Source: Mycobacterium angelicum (GTDB lineage Bacteria > Actinomycetota > Actinomycetes > Mycobacteriales > Mycobacteriaceae). Taken from it: DNA of 64,000 nucleotides. The notes under the pieces are model-generated. The model saw only the letters and a program-made list of their open reading frames with translations, had not been told where the DNA came from and did not search any database. Where the stretch lies: positions 124,001 through 188,000 of the forward strand of contig NZ_MVHE01000002.1 of NCBI RefSeq assembly GCF_002086155.1. Direction: 5' to 3'. Positions within the stretch are counted from its first letter, which is position 1, and every line of letters begins with the position of its first letter. Made by a program: the position numbers and the translations under genes. Shown in pieces: positions 11,545 through 20,565 of this stretch.

Positions 11545-12765
11545 GTGGTGTTGGACTTCGGGGCATTACCGCCGGAGATCAACTCGGGGCGGATGTATGC
11601 CGGTCCGGGATCAGGGCCGATGATGGCTGCCGCGGCGGGCTGGGACGGGCTCGCCGCAGAATTGGGCACGGCCGCCGCGGGTTACGGTGCGGTGATTACC
11701 GAGCTCACCAGCGCACCGTGGGTGGGACCGGCCGCTACCGCGATGGTGGCCGCGGCCACGCCCTATGTGGCGTGGCTGAACGGCGCCACTGAGCAGGCCG
11801 AGCAGGCGGGCATGCAGGCCCGGGCCGCGGCGGCGGCTTATGAGACGGCGTTTGTGATGACGGTTCCACCTGCCGTGGTGGCCGCCAACCGCACGCTGTT
11901 GCTGACCCTGATTGCGACGAACTTCTTCGGGCAGAACACACCGGCGATCGCGGCCACCGAAGCCCAGTACGCCGAGATGTGGGCTCAAGACGCCGTAGCC
12001 ATGTACGGCTACGCGGCGTCCTCGGCGGCCGCTTCGGAGTTGAGTCCGTTCCTGCCGCCACCGGCTACCGCCGATGCTGACGGGGTCGCCGGGCAGGCCG
12101 CCGCCGTCGGCGAGGCGGCATCCGCAGCCGCCAACTCCGCGGCCACGGTCCTTCCCACCACCACAATGGCTTCGCTATTGAGCACGCTGGGATCGTCGAT
12201 ATCGACCACTACGCCGGTAGCCGAGGTCAACTCGATATTGACGCAATTAGGTTTTTCGCTTAATCCGTCGTCCTTAGCGCTGCCATCTTGGTTCCTGGGA
12301 CCGACGGGGTTGATTGCCACCGCATTTGGCGATTCGACCAATATTTGGAATTCGGTTACCAACTATCCGTATTTCGCATTGGGATCGGTCAATTCGCTGA
12401 TCGCGTGGGGCGGGGGTTTATTGCCCGGCGCCCCAGCGCCCAACCCTGCGCTGGGCGGAGCGCTGGCGCCACCGGGCGCGGTGGGCGGCTCCTGGGGCGC
12501 GCCGGCTGCCAGTTTGGGCAAGGCCACCACCATCGGCCGGCTGTCGGTGCCACCGACCTGGGCCGCCACCACGGTCTCCAACATCACCCCACTATCGCCC
12601 GGAACCGGAGGCATCGACGGTTTCAACAGCGCCGCGAGCAACGCCGGAACCTCGGGCTTGTTGCGGGGGCTGCCGCTGACCGGCGCGGGTCGGCGCACCG
12701 CGGGATACGTCAACAAATACGGGTTTCGTTACAACGTTCTGGCCCGTCCGCCGTCGGCGGGATGA
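11545..12765 (+). CDS. PPE family protein, SVP subgroup (PPE25-like)
   Basis: The 406-aa PPE protein is the first of the ESX-5 substrate genes, in the position of PPE25 (Rv1787). The N-terminal ~180-residue PPE domain has [11 protein letters not shown] and the WVGPAA (WxG-type) turn; such domains pair with a PE protein and are bound by EspG5. The SVP motif (GRLSVPPTW) is intact near the C-terminus, and the protein ends [15 protein letters not shown], as in many PPE-SVP proteins. The start is one of two consecutive GTGs (11545/11548) after GAGGAGGGG. The product is probably exported by ESX-5 to the cell surface. Orthology with PPE25 is inferred from order. Confidence 0.9.
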   Translation: MVLDFGALPPEINSGRMYAGPGSGPMMAAAAGWDGLAAELGTAAAGYGAVITELTSAPWVGPAATAMVAAATPYVAWLNGATEQAEQAGMQARAAAAAYETAFVMTVPPAVVAANRTLLLTLIATNFFGQNTPAIAATEAQYAEMWAQDAVAMYGYAASSAAASELSPFLPPPATADADGVAGQAAAVGEAASAAANSAATVLPTTTMASLLSTLGSSISTTTPVAEVNSILTQLGFSLNPSSLALPSWFLGPTGLIATAFGDSTNIWNSVTNYPYFALGSVNSLIAWGGGLLPGAPAPNPALGGALAPPGAVGGSWGAPAASLGKATTIGRLSVPPTWAATTVSNITPLSPGTGGIDGFNSAASNAGTSGLLRGLPLTGAGRRTAGYVNKYGFRYNVLARPPSAG

Positions 12766-12781
12766 GGCGACAGGGAGGCAC

Positions 12782-12883
12782 ATGAAAACCGCGACCAATG
12801 GTTGGAGCGACGTGATGCATGTGGAGGTGCAACTGCTGGCCCGTTGCCGCGGGCAACGGCAAGTAAAAGCTCGATGCCGATAA
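12782..12883 (+). CDS. Possible 33-codon ORF between PPE and PE genes
   Basis: An ATG at 12782 follows an AGGGAGG site at good spacing, 16 bp after the PPE stop, and reads 33 codons to TAA (MKTATNGW...). The predicted peptide is basic at its C-terminus and matches nothing I recognise. Its second half overlaps a strong hairpin (CCGTTGCC at 12841-12848, GGCAACGG at 12852-12859, 3-nt loop), so the segment may act as RNA structure rather than as a gene. Confidence 0.25.
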   Translation: MKTATNGWSDVMHVEVQLLARCRGQRQVKARCR

Positions 12884-12958
12884 AACTACATCCGGCGACT
12901 GTGGCGTGAATTTTCTTGAAGGGGAAAAGCCACAAAGCCTTTTGAGGAGGGAAATCAA

Positions 12959-13258
12959 ATGTCGTTCGTAACCACACACCCAGAAGCATTGTCGGCGGCC
13001 GCCGCCACGCTACAAGGCATCGGCTCGGCTCTGAGCGCGCAGAACGCAGCCTCTGCAGCACCGACCACCGGGGTTGTTCCAGCTGCAGCCGACGAGGTGT
13101 CGGCTCTGACGGCGGCACAGTTCGCCGTCCATGCCGAGATGTACCAGGCCGTCAGCGCCCAGGCCGCGGCCATCCACGACATGTTCGTCAAGACCTTGGG
13201 CGTCAGCGCTGGGTCCTATGCGGCTACCGAGGCCGCGAACGCAGCCGCAAGCAGATAA
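12959..13258 (+). CDS. PE18: PE family protein (PE18-like)
   Basis: A 99-aa PE protein with the typical start MSFVTTHPEAL. It is a helical hairpin that pairs with a PPE partner, probably the next gene, for ESX-5 export. The C-terminal region contains YAATE, fitting the YxxxD/E type VII secretion signal. The ribosome binding site is GAGGAGGG. The PPE26-like gene starts 12 bp downstream, so the two are co-translated. It is nearly identical to the PE at 14805. The PE18 name rests on position. Confidence 0.93.
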   Translation: MSFVTTHPEALSAAAATLQGIGSALSAQNAASAAPTTGVVPAAADEVSALTAAQFAVHAEMYQAVSAQAAAIHDMFVKTLGVSAGSYAATEAANAAASR

Positions 13259-13270
13259 GGGGGTCAGGCA

Positions 13271-14503
13271 ATGGATTTCGGGGCGTTACCGCCGGAGATA
13301 AACTCCGCGCTGATGTATGCCGGCCCTGGGTCAGGGCCGATGACAGCCGCTGCCTCCGCCTGGAACGGGTTGGCCGCGGAGCTGAATTCCACGGCCATGG
13401 CCTACGACACGGTGATCACCGGGCTGAGCAGCGAAGAATGGATTGGGCCCGCGTCGGCATCGATGGCTGAGGCAGTGTCGCCGTATGTGGGGTGGATGAG
13501 CGCCACAGCCGGCCAGGCCGAACAGGCGGCCGCCCAGGCCACCAACGCGGCGGCGGCATACGAGGCCGCGTACGCGGCGATAGTGCCACCCGAGCTGGTC
13601 GCGTTGAACCGTGCGGAGCTGGCACAACTACTGACCACCAACGTCTTCGGTCAAAACACGAACGCGATCGCGGCCCTCGAGGCGCAATACGGGGAAATGT
13701 GGGCCCAGGACGCCGCAGTCATGTATCAGTACGCGGCGTCGTCGACGACGGCCACGAAGATAACGCCGTTCGCCGCACCACCGCAGACCACTAGTCCCGC
13801 CGCCGCGGCAGTGCAGTCCGGAGCGGTGACCAGCGCGGTAGGCAATGCGGCCGGCTCGGCGCAGCAGTCGCTATTAAGCCTGGTCAACGGGTTGCAAGCC
13901 CAGCTGGCGGGCCTCACGTCGCCCGGCAACATAGCCCTTTTGGGGCTTACGCCGACGAGCGAGACGCTGACCGGAGCGGTTTTCGCCCCGAACTCCGTCA
14001 TGGGTTCGATCCTCACCGGAATCGGCGGTAACAGCACGGTGAACCCGGCCTGGCTGATCACCGCCTTCAGGAACTTTGCCGGCCCTATTTACAACATTGA
14101 GGGTCTGCCGTACTTCTCCACCGGCATGGCAAACACGCTGCTGTCCCTCAGCAAAGGACTGGCACCGGCCGCCGCGTCGGCCGGGGGTGCGGCCGCCGCC
14201 AAAGGCCTGGCCGGCTTGGGCGGACTGTTCGGCGGTGGCGGCGTCGGGGGAGTCGCGGCGGGCATGGGCCAGGCGGCCTCCATCGGGAAGTTGTCCGTGC
14301 CGGCGGCAATCGCCGGCTTGGGGCCGTCGATCGGCCACGCGGCACCGCTGCCGGTGAGCACGGTCAGCGCCGCCCCGGACGCCGGTGTGGGAAACCTGCT
14401 CGGCGGCATGCCGCTCGCGGGCGCCGGAGCGGGCGCAGCCGGTTCCGGCCCTCGCTACGGGTTCCGGCCCACCGTGATGGCCCGTCCACCGTTTGCTGGT
14501 TAG
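13271..14503 (+). CDS. PPE26: PPE family protein, SVP subgroup (PPE26-like)
   Basis: The 410-aa product has the PPE domain ([21 protein letters not shown]) and the closing motif [14 protein letters not shown], as in M. tuberculosis PPE26. A Gly/Ala-rich segment lies at about residues 300-340. The SVP motif reads [10 protein letters not shown]: the usual tryptophan of SVPxxW is replaced by isoleucine. The gene follows its PE partner by 12 bp, which supports a PE-PPE heterodimer exported by ESX-5. Naming relies on order and the C-terminal sequence. Confidence 0.92.
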   Translation: MDFGALPPEINSALMYAGPGSGPMTAAASAWNGLAAELNSTAMAYDTVITGLSSEEWIGPASASMAEAVSPYVGWMSATAGQAEQAAAQATNAAAAYEAAYAAIVPPELVALNRAELAQLLTTNVFGQNTNAIAALEAQYGEMWAQDAAVMYQYAASSTTATKITPFAAPPQTTSPAAAAVQSGAVTSAVGNAAGSAQQSLLSLVNGLQAQLAGLTSPGNIALLGLTPTSETLTGAVFAPNSVMGSILTGIGGNSTVNPAWLITAFRNFAGPIYNIEGLPYFSTGMANTLLSLSKGLAPAAASAGGAAAAKGLAGLGGLFGGGGVGGVAAGMGQAASIGKLSVPAAIAGLGPSIGHAAPLPVSTVSAAPDAGVGNLLGGMPLAGAGAGAAGSGPRYGFRPTVMARPPFAG

Positions 14504-14804
14504 CCCGCGTGGGCCTGCGAGCGGTGCACGAGTGTCCTCGAGAGGTGGTTCTGGCATGGATTTTCCGACGCGAGATTTTTTCCACGGCGGCGCTCCGATG
14601 ACGCGGAACACCCGAAACCAGCCCCGCTCAATGGGCCACCAACCAGGTCACACGCTGTTACTGTGTCGTTACAGCAGGTGAATTCGTCGTGGCATCCAGT
14701 GAACAAATGCGAACAGGGGGCGTCGAAGGCGACCTGGTGCGACCTAGTCATCTACTCTCATGCAAAGAGCGGTAGCTGGGGATTATTCAAGAGAGGAAAA
14801 CCGC
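14504..14804. other. Gap where PPE27 sits in M. tuberculosis; short MDF-starting ORF
   Basis: M. tuberculosis has PPE27 between PPE26 and PE19; here only 301 bp separate the genes. An ATG at 14556, preceded by GAGAGG, reads MDFPTRDFFHGG and runs 41 codons to 14681. It shares only the first three residues (MDF) with PPE proteins. It may be a relic of a deleted PPE start or chance. Half-sites GTGAA at 14678-14682 and GTGAAC at 14699-14704 lie upstream of the PE gene. Confidence 0.35.
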
Positions 14805-15104
14805 ATGTCGTTCGTGACCACACAGCCGGAAGCCTTGGCTGCGGCGGCCGGAAATCTGCAAGGTATCGGCTCGGCGATGAACGCCCAGAATGCTGCTGCG
14901 GCAGCGCCGACCACGGGGGTAGTGCCGGCAGCAGCCGACGAGGTTTCAGCGCTGACTGCGGCTCAGTTCGCCGCACACGCTCAGATGTACCAGGCCGTCA
15001 GCGCTCAGGCCGCGGCGATTCACGAGATGTTCGTTAACACGCTGGCAACGAGCTCCGGCTCGTACGAGGCCACCGAGGCCGCCAACGCGGCCGCTGCGGG
15101 CTGA
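14805..15104 (+). CDS. PE19: PE family protein (PE19-like)
   Basis: A 99-aa PE protein (MSFVTTQPEAL) whose C-terminus contains YEATE, a YxxxD/E secretion motif. The start ATG at 14805 follows GAGAGGAAAA; the frame is open further upstream, but that part is not PE-like. It closely resembles the PE at 12959, so the two are duplicates. In M. tuberculosis the equivalent gene opens a phosphate-starvation-induced unit continuing into esxMN and espG5. No PPE gene follows directly, so it must share a PPE partner encoded elsewhere. Confidence 0.93.
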   Translation: MSFVTTQPEALAAAAGNLQGIGSAMNAQNAAAAAPTTGVVPAAADEVSALTAAQFAAHAQMYQAVSAQAAAIHEMFVNTLATSSGSYEATEAANAAAAG

Positions 15105-15372
15105 TCGGGCGGACGGATCCAGGGCTCGGGACGGATCGGCTCGGACATGAGTTCCGCGGCAACCGCCCGCCGGCCGGTCGATCCTTCGTCAACCCCGACA
15201 CCGGGGTCGAGGTTGCACGTCCATCACACCGTGATGCACAAGCCGGTTACCGCCGGTTGATAGGGGAGGGGGGGTCATCCGTAGTTCGGATCGGCAGTTG
15301 CGCCAGCGCGCGGCCGGCCCGGCCATCGTCGTAATAGCGACAGATGATCTAACCAGCAAGTACCAGAATTAA

Positions 15373-15681
<309 letters not shown>

Positions 15682-15731
15682 CCACCAAAGCCTCAGCTGC
15701 GTACGCTTTCTCACGATAGGAGAACATCGAT

Positions 15732-16016
15732 ATGACCATTAATTACCAGTTCGGGGATGTTGACGCGCACGGCGCTCTCATCCGCGCGCAGGCCGCAAAC
15801 CTGGAGGCCGAGCACCAGGCCATCGTTCGCGATGTGCTGGCTGCCGGTGACTTCTGGGGTGGCGCCGGTTCGGTGGCTTGCCAGGAGTTCATCACCCAGT
15901 TGGGTCGCAATTTCCAGGTGATCTACGAGCAGGCCAACGCTCACGGGCAAAAGGTTCAGTCCGCCGGCAGCAACATGGCGCAAACAGACAGCGCCGTCGG
16001 CTCCAGCTGGGCCTAA
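15732..16016 (+). CDS. esxN: ESAT-6-like (WXG100) secreted protein EsxN
   Basis: A 94-aa WXG100 protein of the Mtb9.9 family and the partner of EsxM. MTINYQFGDVDAHGA and the WGG turn (DFWGGAGS) are diagnostic, and the C-terminus SAVGSSWA matches EsxN. ATG start at 15732 with a TAGGAGAA ribosome binding site. A strong hairpin follows the stop codon and separates the abundant secreted substrates from the chaperone gene espG5. Confidence 0.96.
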   Translation: MTINYQFGDVDAHGALIRAQAANLEAEHQAIVRDVLAAGDFWGGAGSVACQEFITQLGRNFQVIYEQANAHGQKVQSAGSNMAQTDSAVGSSWA

Positions 16017-16032
16017 AACCGAACTTCAGGCG

Positions 16033-16063
16033 CGGCAGCACACCACCAGCCGGTGTGCTGCCG
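16033..16063 (+). terminator. 12-bp perfect hairpin between esxN and espG5
   Basis: CGGCAGCACACC (16033-16044) and GGTGTGCTGCCG (16052-16063) are perfect inverted repeats with a 7-nt loop, starting 17 nt after the esxN stop. No T-run follows. It could be a partial terminator or an RNA-stabilising 3' structure giving higher esxMN than espG5 output. Confidence 0.6.
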
Positions 16064-16113
16064 TGTCCTGCAGTCAACTGGCACTGGAATGACCGAGGAC
16101 CTCTGAGGTAGGG

Positions 16114-17016
16114 ATGGATCAACAAAGTACCCGCACCGACATCACCGTCAACGTCGACGGCTTCTGGATGCTGCAGGCGCTGCTGGATATCCGGCACGTC
16201 GCGCCCGAGTTGCGGTGCCGGCCGTACGTATCCACCGACAACAACGACTGGCTCAACGAGCACCCGGGCATGGCGGTCATGCGCGAGCAGGGCATCGTCG
16301 TCGGCGACTCGGTCAATGAGCAGGTGGCCGCCCGGATGAAGGTGCTCGCGGCGCCGGACCTGGAGGTCGTCGCGTTGCTCTCGCGCGGCAAATTGCTCTA
16401 CGGGGTCGTCGAGGACGAGAACCAGCCGCCGGGCTCGCGCGACATCCCGGACAACGAGTTCCGCGTGGTGCTGGCCCGCCGCGGCCAGCACTGGGTGTCG
16501 GCGGTCCGGGTTGGCAACGACATCACCGTCGACGACGTATCGGTCGCCGACAGCGCTTCGATCGCCGCACTGGTGATCGACGGTTTGGAGTCGATCCACC
16601 ACGCCGACCCGGCGGCCATCAACGCGGTCAACGTCCCGCTGGAAGAGATGCTCGAGGCCACCAAGTCATGGCAGGAATCCGGCTTCAACGTGTTCTCCGG
16701 CGGCGATCTGCGCCGCATGGGCATCAGCGCATCCACCGTGGCCGCGCTGGGGCAGGCGCTGTCGGATCCGGCAGCCGAGGTCGCCGTCTATGCGCGCCAG
16801 TACCGCGACGACGCCAAGGGCCCCAGCGCCTCGGTGCTGTCGCTCAAAGACGGATCGGGCGGGCGCATCGCCCTGTACCAGCAGGCGCGGACGGCGGGGT
16901 CCGGCGAAGCCTGGCTAGCAATTTGTCCGGCTACCCCGCAGTTGGTGCAAGTGGGAATTAAGACGGTTTTGGACACACTGCCCTATGGGGAGTGGAAAAC
17001 GCACAGCAGAGTTTAA
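16114..17016 (+). CDS. espG5: ESX-5 chaperone EspG5
   Basis: EspG5 is a cytosolic chaperone that binds the tip of the PPE protein in PE-PPE dimers, keeps them soluble and delivers them to ESX-5. The 300-aa product is the same length as Rv1794, with the EspG alpha/beta fold and no signal or membrane segment. ATG start at 16114 (MDQQSTRTDITVNVDGFWML), preceded by GAGGTAGGG. It follows the substrate genes and precedes the membrane genes eccD5-mycP5-eccE5, with a 281-bp gap before eccD5. Confidence 0.96.
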   Translation: MDQQSTRTDITVNVDGFWMLQALLDIRHVAPELRCRPYVSTDNNDWLNEHPGMAVMREQGIVVGDSVNEQVAARMKVLAAPDLEVVALLSRGKLLYGVVEDENQPPGSRDIPDNEFRVVLARRGQHWVSAVRVGNDITVDDVSVADSASIAALVIDGLESIHHADPAAINAVNVPLEEMLEATKSWQESGFNVFSGGDLRRMGISASTVAALGQALSDPAAEVAVYARQYRDDAKGPSASVLSLKDGSGGRIALYQQARTAGSGEAWLAICPATPQLVQVGIKTVLDTLPYGEWKTHSRV

Positions 17017-17160
17017 CAACACTGTTACGAAAAACGCAGTGCAGCAACAGTTTTAAACATAAAGTGCGAGCTGGATGCGGACGAGGCATACTGCTCTAGA
17101 ATCGGCTGCAAAAACTGAAAATGTACGTTAGCCACAACTATTAGTCGCGAGGCGAGGCAA

Positions 17161-17301
17161 ATGGATTGGGAGTCAGTCGAGCCGCAGCTGCCGGGGGGGC
17201 ATCACCCCTCGGGCGCTTCGGTGAGTACACCGAAAGCGCTCCCCGCGCGGCTTGAATCACGGGGTAACACGTTCGCCACGTCAGGGGGTACGGGACGATG
17301 A
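17161..17301 (+). CDS. 46-codon leader ORF translationally coupled to eccD5 (hypothetical)
   Basis: An ATG at 17161 is preceded by CGAGGCGAGG at suitable spacing and reads 46 codons (MDWESVEPQL...) to a TGA that overlaps the eccD5 ATG as ATGA at 17298-17301. About two-thirds of codons end in G or C, lower than neighbouring genes, so coding is possible but not certain. The peptide has no recognised domain and no membrane segment. The layout is that of a leader or coupling ORF setting eccD5 translation. A -10-like TAGAAT lies at 17097-17102. It could be a fortuitous frame. Confidence 0.4.
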   Translation: MDWESVEPQLPGGHHPSGASVSTPKALPARLESRGNTFATSGGTGR

Positions 17302-18809
17302 CCGCAGTAGCTGATGCACCACAGGCAGAGGTAGAGGGCGTCTCGTCGCCCCGGGCCGTCGTCGTCGGCATCATGGCCGGCGAGGGCGTGCAGATCGGCG
17401 TGCTCCTGGACGCCAACGCGCCGGTTTCGGTGATGACCGACCCCTTGCTGAAGGTGGTCAACAGTCGCCTCCGGGAGCTCGGTGAGAATCCGCTGGAAGC
17501 CGCCGGACGCGGCAGGTGGGCGCTGTGCCTGGTCGATGGCACCCCGTTGCGTGCCACCCAGTCGCTCACCGAACAAGACGTCTACGACGGCGACCGGCTG
17601 TGGATTCGGTTCATCACCGACACCGAGCATCGGTCGCAAGTCATCGAGCACATCTCCACCGCGGTGTCGTCCAACCTCAGCAAGCGATTCGCCGCGATCG
17701 ACCCGGTGGTCGCCGTACAGGTCGGTGCCACCATGGTGGCGAGCGGCGTCGTTCTGGCGTCCGGAGTGCTCGGCTGGTGGCGCTGGCACCACAACTCCTG
17801 GCTGACCACCATCTTCACCGCGGTGGTCGGAGTGCTGGTGCTGACCGTTGCCATGCTGCTCCTGATGCGGGCCAAGACGGACGCGGATCGCCGCGTTGCC
17901 GACATCATGCTGATGAGTGGCATCGTGCCGGTGACGATTGCCGCAGCGGCCGCACCGCCGGGCCCGGTGGGTTCACCCCAAGCCGTGCTGGGCTTCGGAG
18001 TCCTGGCGGTCGCAGCGACGCTGGCCCTGCGCTTCACCGGTCGCCGACTCGCGATCTACACCGCCGTGATCACGATCAGCACGCTGACGACGATCGCGAG
18101 CCTGTGGCGGATGGTCGCGGCGAGCAGTGCGGTGACCCTGTTCAGCAGCCTGCTGCTGGCCTGCGTGTTCCTCTACCATGCCGCGCCGGCGCTCTCTCGC
18201 CGGCTGGCCGGCATCCGGCTGCCCGTCTTCCCGTCGGCCACCAGCCGGTGGGTTTTCGAGGCCCGGCCCGATCTGCCGACAACCGTGGTGAGGTCCGGTG
18301 GCGGACTGCCGACCTTGGAAGGTCCGGCGTCGGTGCGAGACGTGCTGCTGCAGGCGGAACGCGCTCGGTCGTTCTTGAGCGGCCTACTGGTCGGACTCGG
18401 CGTCATGGTCGTGATATCCGCGACGGCGTTGTCCAACCCGCACACCCACGAGCGCTGGCTGCCACTGATCCTGGCCGGGTTCACGGCGGGCTTCCTGCTG
18501 TTGCGCGGCCGCTCGTATGTCGACCGCTGGCAGGCGATCACCCTTGCCGCTACTGCGGTGATCATCGTGGCCGCGGTGTGCGTGCGGTACGCGGTGGGAT
18601 TGCACTCGCCGTTGTCGGTGTCGATCACCTCTGCGATTCTGGTGCTCCTGCCGACCGCGGGTCTGACGGCGGCCGCGGTGGTGCCTAATACCATCTACAG
18701 CCCGCTGTTCCGCAAGTTTGTGGAGTGGATCGAATACCTCTGCCTGATGCCGATCTTCCCGCTGGCATTGTGGTTGATGAATGTCTATGCAGCGATCAGG
18801 TACCGGTAG
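17298..18809 (+). CDS. eccD5: ESX-5 type VII secretion membrane protein EccD5
   Basis: EccD5 is the multi-spanning core subunit that forms the ESX-5 membrane vestibule. The 503-aa product equals Rv1795 in length. A ubiquitin-like cytoplasmic domain covers about residues 20-105, and roughly eleven transmembrane helices fill residues 130-503. ATG start at 17298, coupled by ATGA to a short upstream ORF. The 3' end overlaps mycP5 by 29 bp, so eccD5, mycP5, eccE5 and eccA5 form one continuous translational unit. Confidence 0.96.
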   Translation: MTAVADAPQAEVEGVSSPRAVVVGIMAGEGVQIGVLLDANAPVSVMTDPLLKVVNSRLRELGENPLEAAGRGRWALCLVDGTPLRATQSLTEQDVYDGDRLWIRFITDTEHRSQVIEHISTAVSSNLSKRFAAIDPVVAVQVGATMVASGVVLASGVLGWWRWHHNSWLTTIFTAVVGVLVLTVAMLLLMRAKTDADRRVADIMLMSGIVPVTIAAAAAPPGPVGSPQAVLGFGVLAVAATLALRFTGRRLAIYTAVITISTLTTIASLWRMVAASSAVTLFSSLLLACVFLYHAAPALSRRLAGIRLPVFPSATSRWVFEARPDLPTTVVRSGGGLPTLEGPASVRDVLLQAERARSFLSGLLVGLGVMVVISATALSNPHTHERWLPLILAGFTAGFLLLRGRSYVDRWQAITLAATAVIIVAAVCVRYAVGLHSPLSVSITSAILVLLPTAGLTAAAVVPNTIYSPLFRKFVEWIEYLCLMPIFPLALWLMNVYAAIRYR

Positions 18810-20565
18810 CAGCAGATCGTGGCGTGGTCGCGCAACCACCGCGACCGTCGCCGCGATGCTGCTTGCCTCCGGTGCGTTAGCCGGCTTGCCGCCCGCTTCT
18901 GCAATATCGCCGCCCACGATTGATCCCGCCGCAGTGCCGCCCGACGGTCCACCGGGGCCGGTGGCGCCGATGAAGCAGAACTCCTACTGCACCGAGGTAG
19001 GGGTGCTGCCGGGCACCGACTTTCGGTTGCAGCCGAAGTACATGGAAATGCTGAACCTCAACGAGGCGTGGCAGTTCGGGCGTGGCGGGGGAGTGAAGGT
19101 CGCCGTCATCGACACGGGCGTGACGCCACACCCCAGGTTGCCGCACCTGATCCCCGGCGGTGACTACGTAATGGCGGGCGGAGACGGATTGGCGGACTGC
19201 GACGCCCACGGCACCATCGTGGCGTCGATGATCGCCGCGGCGCCGGCCAACGGGGCGGTACCGCCGCCGGCTGCACCGCGCCGGCCGGTCACCATTCCCA
19301 CCACGGAAAAGCCTCCGCCGCCGCAGACGGTGACGCTGTCACCGGTACCGGGTCCAACCGTTACGGTGATCCCGGCTCCGCCGCCGTCGTCGCAGGAGGG
19401 AGCCCCGCCGGGGCCGGCACCCGGGCCTGGACAGGCGCCGTCCGGCAACCGCGGCGGTGGCACGGTCACCATCCCCGGCTACGCCGGCGGCGCGAAGGTG
19501 GCGCCCGTCGACCACCCGCACCCGCTCGCCCCGTCGACCACGACTACTCCTGCGCCGCCCGCGCCACCACCTCCACCGCCCGCTCCGGGTGCGGCGCCGG
19601 CGCCCGACGCGTTCGTGGGGATCGCACCGGATGTCGACGTGATCTCGATCCGGCAGTCCAGCCAGGCCTTTGGCCTCAAGGACGCCTACACCGGTGACGA
19701 AGATCCGCAGACGGCAGCAAAGATCGACAACGTCCAGACCATGGCGCGCGCGATCGTGCATGCGGCCAACATGGGCGCCTCGATCATCAACATCTCGGAC
19801 GTCACCTGTATGAGCGCGCGCAACGTGATCGACCAGCGGGTGCTTGGCGCCGCGGTGCATTACGCGGCCGTCGACAAGAACGCGCTCATCGTCGCCGCTG
19901 CCGGCGACAGCAGCAAGAAGGACTGCAAGCAGAATCCGATCTTCGATCCGCTGCAGCCCAACGATCCTCGCGACTGGAATGCCGTCACCACCGTCGTGAC
20001 TCCGTCCTGGTTCAGCGACTTCGTTTTGACCGTCGGTGGAGTGGACTCAAATGGGCAGCCACTGAGTCAAATGAGCATCGCCGGACCGTGGGTGTCGATA
20101 GCGGCGCCGGGCACCGATGTCGTCGGGCTTTCGCCCCGCGATGACGGTCTGATCAACGCGGTCGACGGCCCGGACAACACGTTGCTGGTTCCGGCGGGCA
20201 CGAGCTTCTCGGCCGCGATCGTGTCCGGTGTGGCGGCGCTGGTGCGGGCCAAATTCCCCGAGCTGTCGGCTTACCAGGTCATGAATCGGCTGATTCACAC
20301 CGCCAGGCCGCCTGCTCGCGGTGTCGACAATCAGGTCGGTTACGGTGTGGTCGACCCGGTCGCGGCGCTGACTTGGGACGTGCCGGAAGGCCCCGCCAAG
20401 CCACCGAAACAGCTGTCGGCGCCACTGGTGCTACCAAAGCCACCCGCAGATCGGAATATGGTGCCAGTCTGGGTGGCAGCCGGGGGACTGACCGGAGCAC
20501 TACTGATAGGCGGCGCGGTGTTTGGTACGGCGACGTTGATGCGGCGATCAAGGAAGCAGCGATGA
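18781..20565 (+). CDS. mycP5: ESX-5 mycosin MycP5 (subtilisin-like serine protease)
   Basis: MycP5 is a membrane-anchored periplasmic subtilase needed for ESX-5 complex stability. An N-terminal signal peptide ends near residue 40. The catalytic triad is intact: Asp111 (VIDTGV), His143 (DAHGT) and Ser475 (GTSFSAA). A proline-rich loop of about 130 residues (roughly 155-285) sits between the His region and [10 protein letters not shown], as in MycP5. A C-terminal transmembrane helix lies at about 562-584, ending in a basic RRSRKQR tail. M. tuberculosis begins at MQR, i.e. the ATG at 18787 here; 18781 is the alternative. It overlaps both neighbours. Confidence 0.96.
   Translation: MSMQRSGTGSSRSWRGRATTATVAAMLLASGALAGLPPASAISPPTIDPAAVPPDGPPGPVAPMKQNSYCTEVGVLPGTDFRLQPKYMEMLNLNEAWQFGRGGGVKVAVIDTGVTPHPRLPHLIPGGDYVMAGGDGLADCDAHGTIVASMIAAAPANGAVPPPAAPRRPVTIPTTEKPPPPQTVTLSPVPGPTVTVIPAPPPSSQEGAPPGPAPGPGQAPSGNRGGGTVTIPGYAGGAKVAPVDHPHPLAPSTTTTPAPPAPPPPPPAPGAAPAPDAFVGIAPDVDVISIRQSSQAFGLKDAYTGDEDPQTAAKIDNVQTMARAIVHAANMGASIINISDVTCMSARNVIDQRVLGAAVHYAAVDKNALIVAAAGDSSKKDCKQNPIFDPLQPNDPRDWNAVTTVVTPSWFSDFVLTVGGVDSNGQPLSQMSIAGPWVSIAAPGTDVVGLSPRDDGLINAVDGPDNTLLVPAGTSFSAAIVSGVAALVRAKFPELSAYQVMNRLIHTARPPARGVDNQVGYGVVDPVAALTWDVPEGPAKPPKQLSAPLVLPKPPADRNMVPVWVAAGGLTGALLIGGAVFGTATLMRRSRKQR

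Noticed and set aside
19250..19610. Proline/alanine-rich repeats in mycP5 as a possible insertion or recombination scar
   Set aside because: A long proline-rich loop at this place is a normal feature of MycP5.
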